From a virus, in the IMG/VR virus record IMGVR_UViG_3300044991_001227, positions 1-31,253 of that record: DNA of 31,253 bases. One strand, given 5' to 3'. Positions within the stretch are counted from its first letter, which is position 1. Each line of letters starts with the position of its first letter. Below the pieces are notes generated by a model that did not search any database, was not told the DNA's origin, and saw only the letters and a list, made by a program, of their open reading frames with translations. The translations under genes were made by a program, and so were the position numbers. Positions 1 to 5,837 of the stretch are shown piece by piece.

Positions 1-380
1 GTCGCGTCCGTCACGTCCTGGAGGCGCACGGTCCCGAGGGTGGTGAGCAACGGCTTGACCATGGCGCGGGTCCATTCGGCGTTGCCGGGGCGGTTCTTGC
101 CGACCTTGACCCGCGCATCCACAGCGTCAACGTGTCGGTTCAGGGCATCTGCGATGGTGGTTGGCTCGGGACCGGAACGGAGGGCGGCGAGTCGTCCCGC
201 GTCAATGGCGGCGATCAGGTCTGCGGCAAGCGAGTCCGCTTCGGTTCTGCTGCCCACCGTGACAACACGGCGTCCGCTCGGTCCCGGCCCTTCGCGCTTG
301 ATGACGCGCCACCGCCCCACCCAACACGCGACGCGGATCGTGATCCGACCGTCGTAGGCACCGGTTCCGCCGCGTCCCAT
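1..380 (-). CDS. Tyrosine-type phage integrase, N-terminal part (cut by window edge)
   Basis: The first 126 residues of a site-specific recombinase are visible; the gene runs off the left edge, so the catalytic R-H-R-Y domain is outside the window. Residues 1-60 look like an arm-site DNA-binding domain (basic, WVGRWRVIKREGPG). Residues about 75-126 look like the SAM-like core-binding domain (IADALNRHVDAVDARVK, then WTRAMVKPLL and LGTVRLQDVT), a pattern typical of phage integrases. The ATG at 380 has a strong ribosome site (GAGGAG) six bases upstream, lying inside the preceding small ORF. It is the last gene of the leftward operon, so attP would be expected just beyond the window. The family call is inferred from the N-terminal half only. 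Confidence 0.75.
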   Translation of the reverse strand, partial: MGRGGTGAYDGRITIRVACWVGRWRVIKREGPGPSGRRVVTVGSRTEADSLAADLIAAIDAGRLAALRSGPEPTTIADALNRHVDAVDARVKVGKNRPGNAEWTRAMVKPLLTTLGTVRLQDVTDA

Positions 381-481
381 GGATGCTCCTCGCCCTGCCG
401 AAGAACGACGATGGCAAGCGTAGCACCATCCGCGAGGCGTGTCCCGCAGCATGGGCAGACGTGGTGACGGCGGGTGGTCAT
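215..481 (-). CDS. Small zinc-ribbon-like protein overlapping the integrase start
   Basis: This 88-residue ORF starts at an ATG that overlaps the stop of the upstream gene (ATGA), as in most junctions of this operon. Its N-terminus carries a CPCCG knuckle at residues 9-13, suggesting half of a metal site or a dimeric zinc ribbon. The last 55 codons lie inside the integrase gene in another frame and are low-complexity (R, S, G, A rich). Either the gene is real with a long overlap, or only its start is used to couple translation into the integrase, whose ribosome site lies within it. No function is recognised. Confidence 0.45.
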   Translation of the reverse strand: MTTRRHHVCPCCGTRLADGATLAIVVLRQGEEHPWDAAEPVPTTVGSRSASRVGWGGGASSSAKGRDRADAVLSRWAAEPKRTRLPQT

Positions 482-732
482 CTACTCGCTCGCCTCGCCG
501 TCATGGTGATTGCAATCGCCCGCGCCCCAAACGGGCAGTCAACGTGCCGGGAGTACCGTGGCGGTTCGGTCCCCGGTCCATCGTCCACCACGGACCTACC
601 CATGCCGAGGATGTCACCCTCCACACCCCAACACACGCAGGCATCTTCGGTTGTCCCCTCCGGCGCGAGATAGGGGCACCGGCAGGTTTCGGACTCGCAC
701 TCCGGGGATTCAATCGTGAGGGTGCGGGTCAT
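478..732 (-). CDS. Cys-rich small phage protein (84 aa)
   Basis: Unrecognised protein with a Cys-rich core: CESETCRCPYL near residues 12-22, CVCW near 32-35, and CPFG near residue 66. This spacing suggests a small metal-binding fold. A longer reading frame begins at 792, but the ATG at 732 is preceded by GGAGG with seven bases of spacing and overlaps the stop of the 38-residue gene before it (ATGA), so I chose 732. It overlaps the next gene by four bases. It sits between replication/recombination genes and the integrase, where temperate phages often keep small accessory or host-takeover proteins; that role is only inferred. Confidence 0.65.
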   Translation of the reverse strand: MTRTLTIESPECESETCRCPYLAPEGTTEDACVCWGVEGDILGMGRSVVDDGPGTEPPRYSRHVDCPFGARAIAITMTARRASR

Positions 733-845
733 CTCGTTCCCTCCGCGCGCATGGCGGCGAGGACGGCGAGGAACAGTGTAGGCTGTCCCCAAAGCACCCC
801 ACTACCGTCCCGCTCCAGCTCGCGAGCATCATCCCCTTCGCTCAT
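729..845 (-). CDS. 38-residue microprotein, translationally coupled on both sides
   Basis: A very short ORF fills the space between two neighbours exactly. Its ATG overlaps the upstream stop (ATGA at 845-842) and its TGA overlaps the downstream ATG (732-729). The product begins MSEGDDARELERDGSG and continues with a hydrophobic stretch (LWGQPTLFLAVLAAM), followed by RAEGTR. It could be a small membrane-associated or amphipathic peptide, or mainly a coupling device. Support comes from the perfect junctions and from the downstream gene's GGAGG lying in its last codons. No family is recognised. Confidence 0.5.
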   Translation of the reverse strand: MSEGDDARELERDGSGVLWGQPTLFLAVLAAMRAEGTR

Positions 846-1162
846 GGCGTAACCTCCCCGCATTCCACCTTGGCTTCCTCAATCAACCTTTCCGCCCAAT
901 CCGCATAGTCCGGGGAACAACCCGCCACCGAATCGGACGGGCGGCGGGACAGGGTCGCGCGGACGGTGGAGAGGCGCGCGCGCAACATCATGTTCTCACC
1001 CCGCAACCCATCCGCGAGTTCCGTGGTCACGGCGTGGGCGGCGAGGCACAGGGATTCGGAGGCGGTCAACCTCTCAATCTCCCCCCTCATACTTTCCCAA
1101 TCCCGCTCTTGTGCTGGGGTCAGACCGTCGGGGGTGGATAGGAGCCAGGGCTTCGTATTCAT
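842..1162 (-). CDS. Hypothetical protein with coiled-coil-like centre (106 aa)
   Basis: The start at 1162 overlaps the upstream stop (ATGA), which favours it over a longer frame beginning at 1414 that would overlap the neighbour extensively. Residues about 20-75 are rich in E, R, L and A with heptad-like spacing (MRGEIERLTASESL, ADGLRGENMMLRARLSTVR), suggesting one or two long helices that could form a coiled coil. The C-terminus (DYADWAERLIEEAKVECGE) is also helical. It is probably a small cytosolic phage protein; no function is recognised. Confidence 0.65.
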   Translation of the reverse strand: MNTKPWLLSTPDGLTPAQERDWESMRGEIERLTASESLCLAAHAVTTELADGLRGENMMLRARLSTVRATLSRRPSDSVAGCSPDYADWAERLIEEAKVECGEVTP

Positions 1163-1446
1163 CGCGCTACCCCCATCCCGTCCGCAATCCCCTTGACCGC
1201 CTTCGTCACCTTGTTCCATTCCGCCACCACTTCCGCGAGGGTCGCACAATCGACCCCTGAAAGGTCCATAGCAACCTTGCAGGCGTCCGCAAGCCTCGGG
1301 TAGTACCTTTGCTTGGCGCGTTCCGCCGTCGCCTCCGTTGCCAATTTTCCGGTGGCCTTGTCGCGCTTGCGCACCGGAAGCGTCTGCGTCAGAACCCAAC
1401 AAGCCCCGTCCCATTCGACTGACAGCGTATCGGTCAACGTGATCAC
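1159..1446 (-). CDS. Hypothetical protein (95 aa)
   Basis: A GTG at 1446 has a strong purine-rich ribosome site (AAGGGGGA) just upstream, so I prefer it to the in-frame GTG at 1467, which would add seven residues but has no comparable site. The product opens with a beta-rich segment (ITLTDTLSVEWDGACWVLTQ), then a basic stretch (VRKRDKATGKLATEATAERAKQR) and a helical C-terminus. It overlaps the next gene by four bases. The shape suggests a small nucleic-acid-associated protein, but that is guesswork; no family is recognised. Confidence 0.65.
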   Translation of the reverse strand: MITLTDTLSVEWDGACWVLTQTLPVRKRDKATGKLATEATAERAKQRYYPRLADACKVAMDLSGVDCATLAEVVAEWNKVTKAVKGIADGMGVAR

Positions 1447-1534
1447 CCTATCCCCCTTGCGACTCACGCCGCGTCAATCCTCGACAGCCGGGAGCGGGGT
1501 TTGTCCGGATCGTAATCCCCCCGCCCCCGACCGT

Positions 1535-1819
1535 TCACACTCGGACCCCCGACGCACGCACGGAAGGGCTGCGCGCATCGTCCCGGTCCGAAAAGAGCGC
1601 AGCGCATCCCGCCTTGGGTTGGCGTTCAGGGATGCGCGTCGGCGGCATTGTCGCCGCGCGAGTCAACCTCGGGATACTCACCCCAAGGACTTCCAACCGC
1701 CGCACCGCCATCGCGACCCTTCCCGCGTCCCGGTCCGCATACGCCTCGCACAGACGGCGAGGGGCGTCCGATTCCGAGCGGGCACGGGACAGGGCGCGGG
1801 TCGTTTCGGCGTGGGTCAT
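1535..1819 (-). CDS. Hypothetical basic protein (94 aa)
   Basis: It starts at the ATG that overlaps the upstream TAA by one base (TAATG at 1821-1817). Residues 1-55 are helical and Arg/Ala-rich (MTHAETTRALSRARSESD, RRLEVLGVSIPRL). The tail from about residue 60 is rich in R, P and S and looks disordered. An upstream extension in the same frame begins inside the previous gene and is less likely. About 88 bases separate its stop from the next start, one of the few real gaps in this operon; I see no further gene or clear signal there. Confidence 0.55.
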   Translation of the reverse strand: MTHAETTRALSRARSESDAPRRLCEAYADRDAGRVAMAVRRLEVLGVSIPRLTRAATMPPTRIPERQPKAGCAALFSDRDDARSPSVRASGVRV

Positions 1820-2598
1820 TACGCCCCCTGCGGTTCGTTGCTGGCGAGTTCCGAATCCGTCCGTTCCCATGCTGCTGCAAGACGTTCCACAGCGGCGTTG
1901 ATTGCGCCCAGCGACCTGACCACCGCGGCGCGTTCTGCCCGCTGCTCGGCCGCAAGCGTGTGCCCACGATGGATCATCTCGCCTTCGTAGGGAGGCAGCG
2001 AGAGTGCGTTAATCACGTTACGTCCTCCGGGGCGACCCGGATCCTCAATCAACAGAATTCCGTATTCCAACGCCCTCGCCTTGTGATCCATCACCTCCGC
2101 GCGCTGATGCCTATCAAGGCCAACGAAGCGCACGCATCGGTCCGTGCCTCGGTAAGTCTCGAAGCACTCCAGGACCATGCGAAACACGTCCTTTGGATTC
2201 GTCGGAAACACCTTGATCTGGCGCTCACGAACCGCGGGCGCAACGTCGGCTACACGCAACCCACATGGCTGCGCAGGCACACTGTACGAATCGTCGGACT
2301 TCGCAGGCGCGGGCAAGACGGCGGCTGGATCCGTCACTTTGACAACCGGCACAGCCAACGCATCCGAAAGAGCCTTTGTGGAGGCGGCGTCTTTTTCGGC
2401 CCATTTTTTGACAAGGATGGGGATCCGCTTGTCTGCGTTTGCCTTGGTAACGTACAAAACTCCCGCAATCGGAATACGCTCGTTCCGGGGAAACGCATCG
2501 ACAACGCGGCTGTGCCAAGCGCTTCTGCTAACGGTAGCGCCAATCGCGCATCGTTTGGAGATGTCGGACATGGCAACAAGTTTCGGCTGGTCACTCAT
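1819..2598 (-). CDS. Phage protein with possible N-terminal helix-turn-helix (259 aa)
   Basis: The ATG at 2598 follows GGAGGGG by about five bases; an earlier in-frame start lacks this. Residues 9-70 (SDISKRCAIGATVSRSAWHSR, then RIPIAGVLYVTKANADKRIP) have the rough outline of an excisionase/MerR-like DNA-binding domain: helix, turn, helix, short beta wing. A Pro/Ala-rich linker follows near residues 95-120. The C-terminal half has a compact domain with KVFPTNPKDVFRMVLECFE and a long Ala/Arg-rich terminal helix. The gene lies after the tRNA-like element and the exonuclease pair. DNA binding is a weak inference; the specific role is unknown. Confidence 0.65.
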   Translation of the reverse strand: MSDQPKLVAMSDISKRCAIGATVSRSAWHSRVVDAFPRNERIPIAGVLYVTKANADKRIPILVKKWAEKDAASTKALSDALAVPVVKVTDPAAVLPAPAKSDDSYSVPAQPCGLRVADVAPAVRERQIKVFPTNPKDVFRMVLECFETYRGTDRCVRFVGLDRHQRAEVMDHKARALEYGILLIEDPGRPGGRNVINALSLPPYEGEMIHRGHTLAAEQRAERAAVVRSLGAINAAVERLAAAWERTDSELASNEPQGA

Positions 2599-2643
2599 CA
2601 CACCCCTCCCCACACCCGCACGCGGCGGGGTCAAAAACCACAG

Positions 2644-2704
2644 CGGGCAGCGTGGGAATCGAACCCACCGGGCACGTCGCGCGCCGTCCCCTACCCAACC
2701 GCCC
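2644..2704 (-). ncRNA. tRNA-like element without a normal D-arm
   Basis: On the minus strand a seven-base acceptor-like stem can form between GGGCGGT (2704-2698) and GCTGCCC (2651-2645), with two G-U pairs. Directly before the 3' strand is a perfect T-arm, GTGGG-TTCGATT-CCCAC (2668-2652). A G follows in the discriminator position and no CCA is encoded. Only 29 bases lie between acceptor and T-arm, about 12 too few for a standard tRNA. They can form one hairpin (GGCGC with GTGCC), and the loop has no U33. It fits neatly in the gap between two genes. It could be a decayed tRNA, a tRNA mimic, or a recombination relic. Confidence 0.5.
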
Positions 2705-2713
2705 TCGCAAGGG

Positions 2714-3160
2714 TTACAGAACCGTCTTGGTCAACCGCTTCACCTTCGCGGTCTTACGTGGGAGTTTGATCGTGCAGTCAAAGTCCTTGTCGATGTCGGG
2801 ACTGCCCACAACCCGCACGCACATCGTGGGCTTGCCCTGCAACCGATCCATTTCGGGGGCGAGCGTGATGCGCTTCCCGACCATCGCGCGAGGGTCCGCG
2901 CCGAACATCGCCTCACAACAGACCGCGTTGGTCACGTTGAGAATCCAATCCTTACAGAACTTGGTGAAATCCAGTTTGACTACACCGCGAGTCTGAATCG
3001 CACCCTTTTCGTCAAGCAAGCCCCGCAGCGTAACCTTCAACGCCTTTGCGACACGAGGCTTATTCTTCAAGTCCTCGGCTGTCAGGTAGACGCTGGACCG
3101 CATTTCACGGTAGGAGATTGCTTCCGGTTCCTGCGCGGGTCCGTCCACATGATCACTCAT
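2714..3160 (-). CDS. Conserved phage protein associated with recombination nucleases (148 aa)
   Basis: The segment from about residue 62 (VVKLDFTKFCKDWILNVTNA, then MFGADPRAMVGKRITLAPE and GKPTMCVRV) matches a pattern I know from small phage proteins that sit beside RecT, Sak4 or exonuclease genes: a VxLxF strand, a LNxTNA helix, then a VGKRIxL strand. Their fold and biochemical role are not firmly established as far as I know. The ATG at 3160 overlaps the exonuclease gene by eight bases; a longer frame from 3262 would lie inside that gene and is rejected. The context suggests a partner in single-strand annealing recombination or replication of phage DNA. Confidence 0.7.
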   Translation of the reverse strand: MSDHVDGPAQEPEAISYREMRSSVYLTAEDLKNKPRVAKALKVTLRGLLDEKGAIQTRGVVKLDFTKFCKDWILNVTNAVCCEAMFGADPRAMVGKRITLAPEMDRLQGKPTMCVRVVGSPDIDKDFDCTIKLPRKTAKVKRLTKTVL

Positions 3161-3989
3161 CCGAAGCCTCCATCGTTTCTTGCTCCAACCCCTTCCAACC
3201 GCGCAGCGTTTCCGGCTTTTCCTCGGGATACGCCCAAGGCGGAAGCACGAAGTCCTGCACAACGCCGAACCGACCCGGCCACCGCCCCGTTTCGCGGCAC
3301 TTCGCCAAGCGGGTCAACGCCGTGCGGTACATCTCGCGCCCCACGTCGATGTCGTCCGCGCACACACGGTAAACGATGCAGTCGAAAGGCGCGGAGTTTT
3401 CCGCCGCCACCATGACGACTTCGGGCGGGTCGATTCCGCACGCCACACAACCGTCGTGGTAGAAAGCAAGGCTGAACAAGTAACCGTACTTCGCGGCGTC
3501 GGACGCGAACGGACGCGCGCTGATGTCGCGGGCGGTTTTCAGGTCAACGATGGTGCCGTCCTCAAGCAACAGGTCCAACCGCCCCTTGCACGCGATGCCC
3601 GTTTCCTCGTCGGTCCACGTCAGCACCTTTTCCGCTTCGCCGCCAAGCAGGTACGGACGCGCAGCCTCGCACCGCTCAACCGCCGACTGCATCGCAAGGA
3701 CCGTTTCCGCCTGGTCTGCGGACAGGAACGGACGTCCACCGCAAGCCTCGACAAACGCCTTGTATTCCTTCGCGCGCTTGTCCAGATCCGGGGCGACGAT
3801 GTAATAGGACGCGAACCGTTCCGGCTCAAGGATCGCCATGTGTACCGCAGTCCCGAGCGTCATCGACGCGGTTTCTTCACGGGGGTGGGTCTGCGAATAC
3901 ATGAAGTGAAGCGGCGACTTCTGGTACAGGATTTTCAAGGAACTGGCGTTGATCGCGTCCAGTGCTGCGTATTCCAGATCAGTAGTCAT
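3153..3989 (-). CDS. RecE-like PD-(D/E)XK exonuclease (278 aa)
   Basis: This is likely a double-strand DNA exonuclease that makes 3' overhangs for phage homologous recombination. The layout matches the RecE C-terminal/DUF3799 nuclease family: INASSLKILYQKSPLHF near residues 13-29, LGTAVHMAILEPERF with a conserved His at 50, then the catalytic core CKGRLDLL (D139) and IVDLKTA (D149, K151). The helix after the core reads YGYLFSLAFYHDG, where relatives usually have a Gln before AFY; here that position is not Gln. ATG 3989 has AGGAG upstream; the longer frame from 4169 overlaps its neighbour. It probably works with the product of the next gene. Confidence 0.88.
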   Translation of the reverse strand: MTTDLEYAALDAINASSLKILYQKSPLHFMYSQTHPREETASMTLGTAVHMAILEPERFASYYIVAPDLDKRAKEYKAFVEACGGRPFLSADQAETVLAMQSAVERCEAARPYLLGGEAEKVLTWTDEETGIACKGRLDLLLEDGTIVDLKTARDISARPFASDAAKYGYLFSLAFYHDGCVACGIDPPEVVMVAAENSAPFDCIVYRVCADDIDVGREMYRTALTRLAKCRETGRWPGRFGVVQDFVLPPWAYPEEKPETLRGWKGLEQETMEASDE

Positions 3990-4293
3990 GATCGTAACTC
4001 CTGGGATCGTCGCGTTCATCCGCCAAACGATCCGCACGCGCCTCCGCCCTCTGTTCCGCAAGGTTGTCCGCGTCGTCCTGCGCAGACACGCCGCCGCACT
4101 CGTCGCACACCGGACAACCTTCCTCGTCTCGATGCGGACACTCCCCATCCTCATCCTTCTGCGACTCAAACTCGCATTCGGTGCAGTCGGTTAGGACCCC
4201 TTCACCGCCGCACGTTTCGCAGATGTTCCATGAGTTCGGGAAGCAGCGCGGACAATCTGAGCCTCCACAAAGGCATGGGCCAGAATCGCGCAT
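3979..4293 (-). CDS. Cys-rich zinc-finger protein, DnaJ-like motifs (104 aa)
   Basis: The first 70 residues contain repeated CxxC pairs: CLCGGSDCPRC, CETCGGEG, CTEC, CPVCDECGG. The CxxCxGxG form resembles DnaJ cysteine-rich domains and other small structural zinc fingers. The last 35 residues are very acidic and Arg/Asp-rich (DDADNLAEQRAEARADRLADE) and probably helical or disordered. The start at 4293 overlaps the upstream TGA by one base. The end overlaps the exonuclease start by 11 bases, so the two may be coupled. It may bind nucleic acid or a protein partner; the exact role is unknown. Confidence 0.75.
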   Translation of the reverse strand: MRDSGPCLCGGSDCPRCFPNSWNICETCGGEGVLTDCTECEFESQKDEDGECPHRDEEGCPVCDECGGVSAQDDADNLAEQRAEARADRLADERDDPRSYDHDY

Positions 4294-4478
4294 CACAGCA
4301 CCCCCGCGCAGCCATTGACCAGCACGCACCCAAACAGCACCGCCATCGCAATCCCGCCCAACGTCACCAAAACCCCCGTGAGTGTGACCCCCGGAGCATC
4401 GCCGGGGTTTGAGGGGTTGGTGATGGGGTTGCGGTACTCGCCAATGACGGCGGGTGTTTCGCGCAGGACGTGGGTCAT
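4293..4478 (-). CDS. Small membrane protein (61 aa)
   Basis: The C-terminal half is one strongly hydrophobic segment (about residues 32-58, TLTGVLVTLGGIAMAVLFGC and onward), long enough to span a membrane once. The N-terminal 30 residues are polar and Pro/Asn-rich (ITNPSNPGDAPG). Start and stop are both fused to neighbours (ATGA at 4478-4475, TGATG at 4295-4291). Single-pass proteins of this size in early phage operons may act in superinfection exclusion or control of host functions, but nothing here proves that. Confidence 0.65.
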   Translation of the reverse strand: MTHVLRETPAVIGEYRNPITNPSNPGDAPGVTLTGVLVTLGGIAMAVLFGCVLVNGCAGVL

Positions 4479-5239
4479 GGGGACACCTTCCCGGCTTCAA
4501 TCTGCGCCGCGACTTCCGCAGCCTTCACGGGATCGACCGGGACCAACTTGCCCGACACGCACTTGTAGGCGACGCCAGGGAGAATGCCGTCCTCACCGAC
4601 GTAGCCATGGGCGAAGCGATATTTGTTACCATCCCAATATTTGAAAGTGAATCCGGAGGCGTCCCCGCCCGTGAGGGTCGAGGCGTACCCGCCCGTGAGG
4701 GTCGAGGCGTTCCCGCCCGTGAGGGTCGAGGCGTCCCCGCCCGTGAGGGTCGAGGCGTTCCCGCCCGTGAGGGTCGAGTCGTCCCCGCCCGTGAGGGTCG
4801 AGGCGTACCCGCCCGTGAGGGTCGAGTCGTCCCCGCCCGTGAGGGTCGAGGCCACGCACGCCGATCCCGGCCTTGCAGTCAAGACCATCGCAACCGCCGC
4901 ATCCCTCGTCCCGCAGAACAGCACAGTGCCCCGTGGGAACTTACACTTCTTCACCATGTCGCCCTGCCCGTGGCGCACGTCGGAAGTAAGAACCTCGACA
5001 ACCAACCACAACGCGTCGGCGGTCCAGTTCAGTAGCGACCCGTCGCCCTCACCCCACAGCAGCCCGTGCAGACCGCCGCCGCAACCGAAGTTGTCCCGCC
5101 AGTCCGAGCATTCGACCGGGCCGGATTCGGGCCATTGAAAACCACCGTAGGATTTCCGCTCCGCATCGCAGGTTCGTAGGACCAGGACGGTTTCGGGCTT
5201 GGTGGTTTTCTTCACGGTCTTCCTCGCTGTCGCTTTCAT
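4475..5239 (-). CDS. DUF7666-like protein with ice-nucleation-like STLTGG repeat (254 aa)
   Basis: Residues about 18-128 form a globular domain (VLVLRTCDAERKSYGGFQWP, LHGLLWGEGDGSLLNW, ALWLVVEVLTSD, KCKFPRGTVLFCGTRDAA) that resembles the domain found in front of repeat tracts in many phage proteins, which I believe is DUF7666. Residues 130-193 are eight perfect-length copies of an octapeptide, x-STLTGG-x, with A/D before and D/N/Y after. This is half of the 16-residue repeat of bacterial ice-nucleation proteins and should form a short beta-solenoid. A small C-terminal domain (FKYWDGNKYRFAHGYVG) caps it. The ATG follows GAGGTGA. Biological role unknown. Confidence 0.82.
   Translation of the reverse strand: MKATARKTVKKTTKPETVLVLRTCDAERKSYGGFQWPESGPVECSDWRDNFGCGGGLHGLLWGEGDGSLLNWTADALWLVVEVLTSDVRHGQGDMVKKCKFPRGTVLFCGTRDAAVAMVLTARPGSACVASTLTGGDDSTLTGGYASTLTGGDDSTLTGGNASTLTGGDASTLTGGNASTLTGGYASTLTGGDASGFTFKYWDGNKYRFAHGYVGEDGILPGVAYKCVSGKLVPVDPVKAAEVAAQIEAGKVSP
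4661..4852 (-). repeat. Eight tandem 24-bp coding repeats (STLTGG octapeptide)
   Basis: Eight back-to-back 24-base units, read on the minus strand as one octapeptide each. The core (plus strand CCCGTGAGGGTCGA) is almost invariant; variation is confined to the first and last codons of each unit (Ala/Asp, and Asp/Asn/Tyr). Near-identity at synonymous positions points to recent expansion by slippage or unequal recombination, so copy number is likely variable between relatives. Confidence 0.95.
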
Positions 5240-5571
5240 GCCGTCACCTCACATCCATCGCACGCGCCGGGAATGTGGCACGGCTTGTAATCCTTCGGGC
5301 ACGTCACGGGAACGCCCGCATCCGACTCCTGCCGCGGTTCCGTGTTGTCCTGAAGTTCCTCGCGTTGGCCCCGGTAGCAAGCGGGACACAGTTCCAACGC
5401 GCCCACCGAACGAACCTCGTATCGAATCGTGGGGTGGCTGGCGTTCAGCGCGTCCACGAGGCGAACCGCATCCTCGCGCATCAGGGTCGATGCCACGCGG
5501 CGAACGGTCCCGTTCAGGGTCGAAACGACCTCGACAAGCATCGGGCCGCGATAGACAGAATCGGTTGCCAT
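5236..5571 (-). CDS. Promoter-proximal gene of leftward operon, Cys-containing protein (111 aa)
   Basis: Unrecognised. The ATG at 5571 has GGAGGG six bases upstream. Residues 1-60 look like an alpha/beta domain (GPMLVEVVSTLNGTVRRVAS, MREDAVRLVDALNASHP, IRYEVRSVG). The C-terminal half has CPACYRG, then CPKDYKPCHIPGACDGC, which could hold one or two metal ions. As the first gene after the leader it is expected to be made earliest and most strongly. The N-terminal part resembles small phage proteins that handle indexed argument-like repeats, but I cannot assign a function. Confidence 0.7.
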   Translation of the reverse strand: MATDSVYRGPMLVEVVSTLNGTVRRVASTLMREDAVRLVDALNASHPTIRYEVRSVGALELCPACYRGQREELQDNTEPRQESDAGVPVTCPKDYKPCHIPGACDGCEVTA

Positions 5572-5765
5572 CAAACACCCTCCATCAAACCGAGTGAACG
5601 TCCAGCCCGCCCCCGAATCGAGTCACCCAGGACCACCATCCACGCGCTCGGTAGGTTCTCGACGGATGCGGACCGTCCTACCGAGGCTTCCGTTACCACC
5701 TGAGCGGCAACGGTCCAGCGCGTTTCCGCTGACCCCTAATCGATTCGGTTTTCAACCAGAACGTG
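5572..5765 (-). promoter_or_regulatory. Structured leader of the leftward operon (three hairpins)
   Basis: About 190 bases separate the leftward promoter from the first start codon and contain no convincing gene. In transcript order three stem-loops occur: CAGCG/CGCTG with a six-base loop (5731-5716); CCGTTGCC/GGTAACGG with an eight-base loop and one G-U pair (5713-5690); and CTCGGTAGG/CCTACCGAG (5685-5647), whose interior holds a second four-pair stem (ACGG/CCGT) with a six-base bulge. Such serial hairpins right after an early promoter recall nut or put antitermination sites of lambdoid phages. No T-run follows, so they are not ordinary terminators. Confidence 0.55.
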
Positions 5766-5770
5766 GACGG

Positions 5771-5798
5771 ATATTAGCAGGACTGTTTGTGGAGTCAA
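5771..5798 (-). promoter_or_regulatory. Leftward early promoter (PL-like)
   Basis: On the minus strand, TTGACT (5798-5793) and TAATAT (5776-5771) are separated by 16 bases, close to the sigma-70 consensus. It points into the leftward operon. An operator-like sequence lies in the spacer and another just upstream of the -35 box, so repression by the CI-like protein is expected. Confidence 0.75.
5773..5787 (-). promoter_or_regulatory. Weak operator-like site inside the leftward promoter
   Basis: Minus-strand AACAGTCCTGCTAAT keeps the AACAG half-site of the operator family but has two changes in the TGTT half. It covers the -10 box and part of the spacer. Its centre is 34 bp from the centre of the better site at 5807-5821. 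Confidence 0.35.
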
Positions 5799-5803
5799 GA
5801 TAA

Positions 5804-5824
5804 AAAAACAGGGGGCGTGTTTTT
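5804..5824 (-). terminator. Possible weak terminator after the repressor gene
   Basis: Fourteen bases past the repressor stop, AAAAACA and TGTTTTT can pair around a seven-base C-rich loop, followed by T residues on the minus strand. The stem is A-T rich and therefore weak. The same bases contain the operator-like site, so the inverted repeat may serve as an operator instead. Confidence 0.3.
5807..5821. promoter_or_regulatory. Operator-like site upstream of the leftward promoter
   Basis: AACAGGGGGCGTGTT fits the AACAG-N6-TGTT pattern of the two sites beside the rightward promoter. It ends nine bases before the -35 box of the leftward promoter, a usual place for phage repressor binding. Confidence 0.5.
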
Positions 5825-5837
5825 CTTTGCGGGTGGG

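Noticed and set aside
2644-2704. Ordinary functional tRNA
   Set aside because: About 12 bases too short, no D-arm, no U33 or clear anticodon loop; kept only as a tRNA-like element.
1648-3415. Long plus-strand open frames opposite the leftward operon (for example 1648-2769, 2177-3415, 3180-4412)
   Set aside because: They lie antisense to well-supported minus-strand genes with overlaps and ribosome sites; their translations are rich in R, P, H and S as in GC-rich shadow frames.
3990-4169. Longer exonuclease start at 4169
   Set aside because: The extra 60 residues are Arg-rich and lie inside the zinc-finger gene; the start at 3989 has AGGAG and fits the family.
4661-4852. CRISPR array
   Set aside because: The 24-bp repeats are contiguous with no spacers and encode a regular octapeptide.
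5666-5803. Short plus-strand frames in the leader of the leftward operon
   Set aside because: No ribosome site, odd composition, and the region is better explained by promoter and hairpins.
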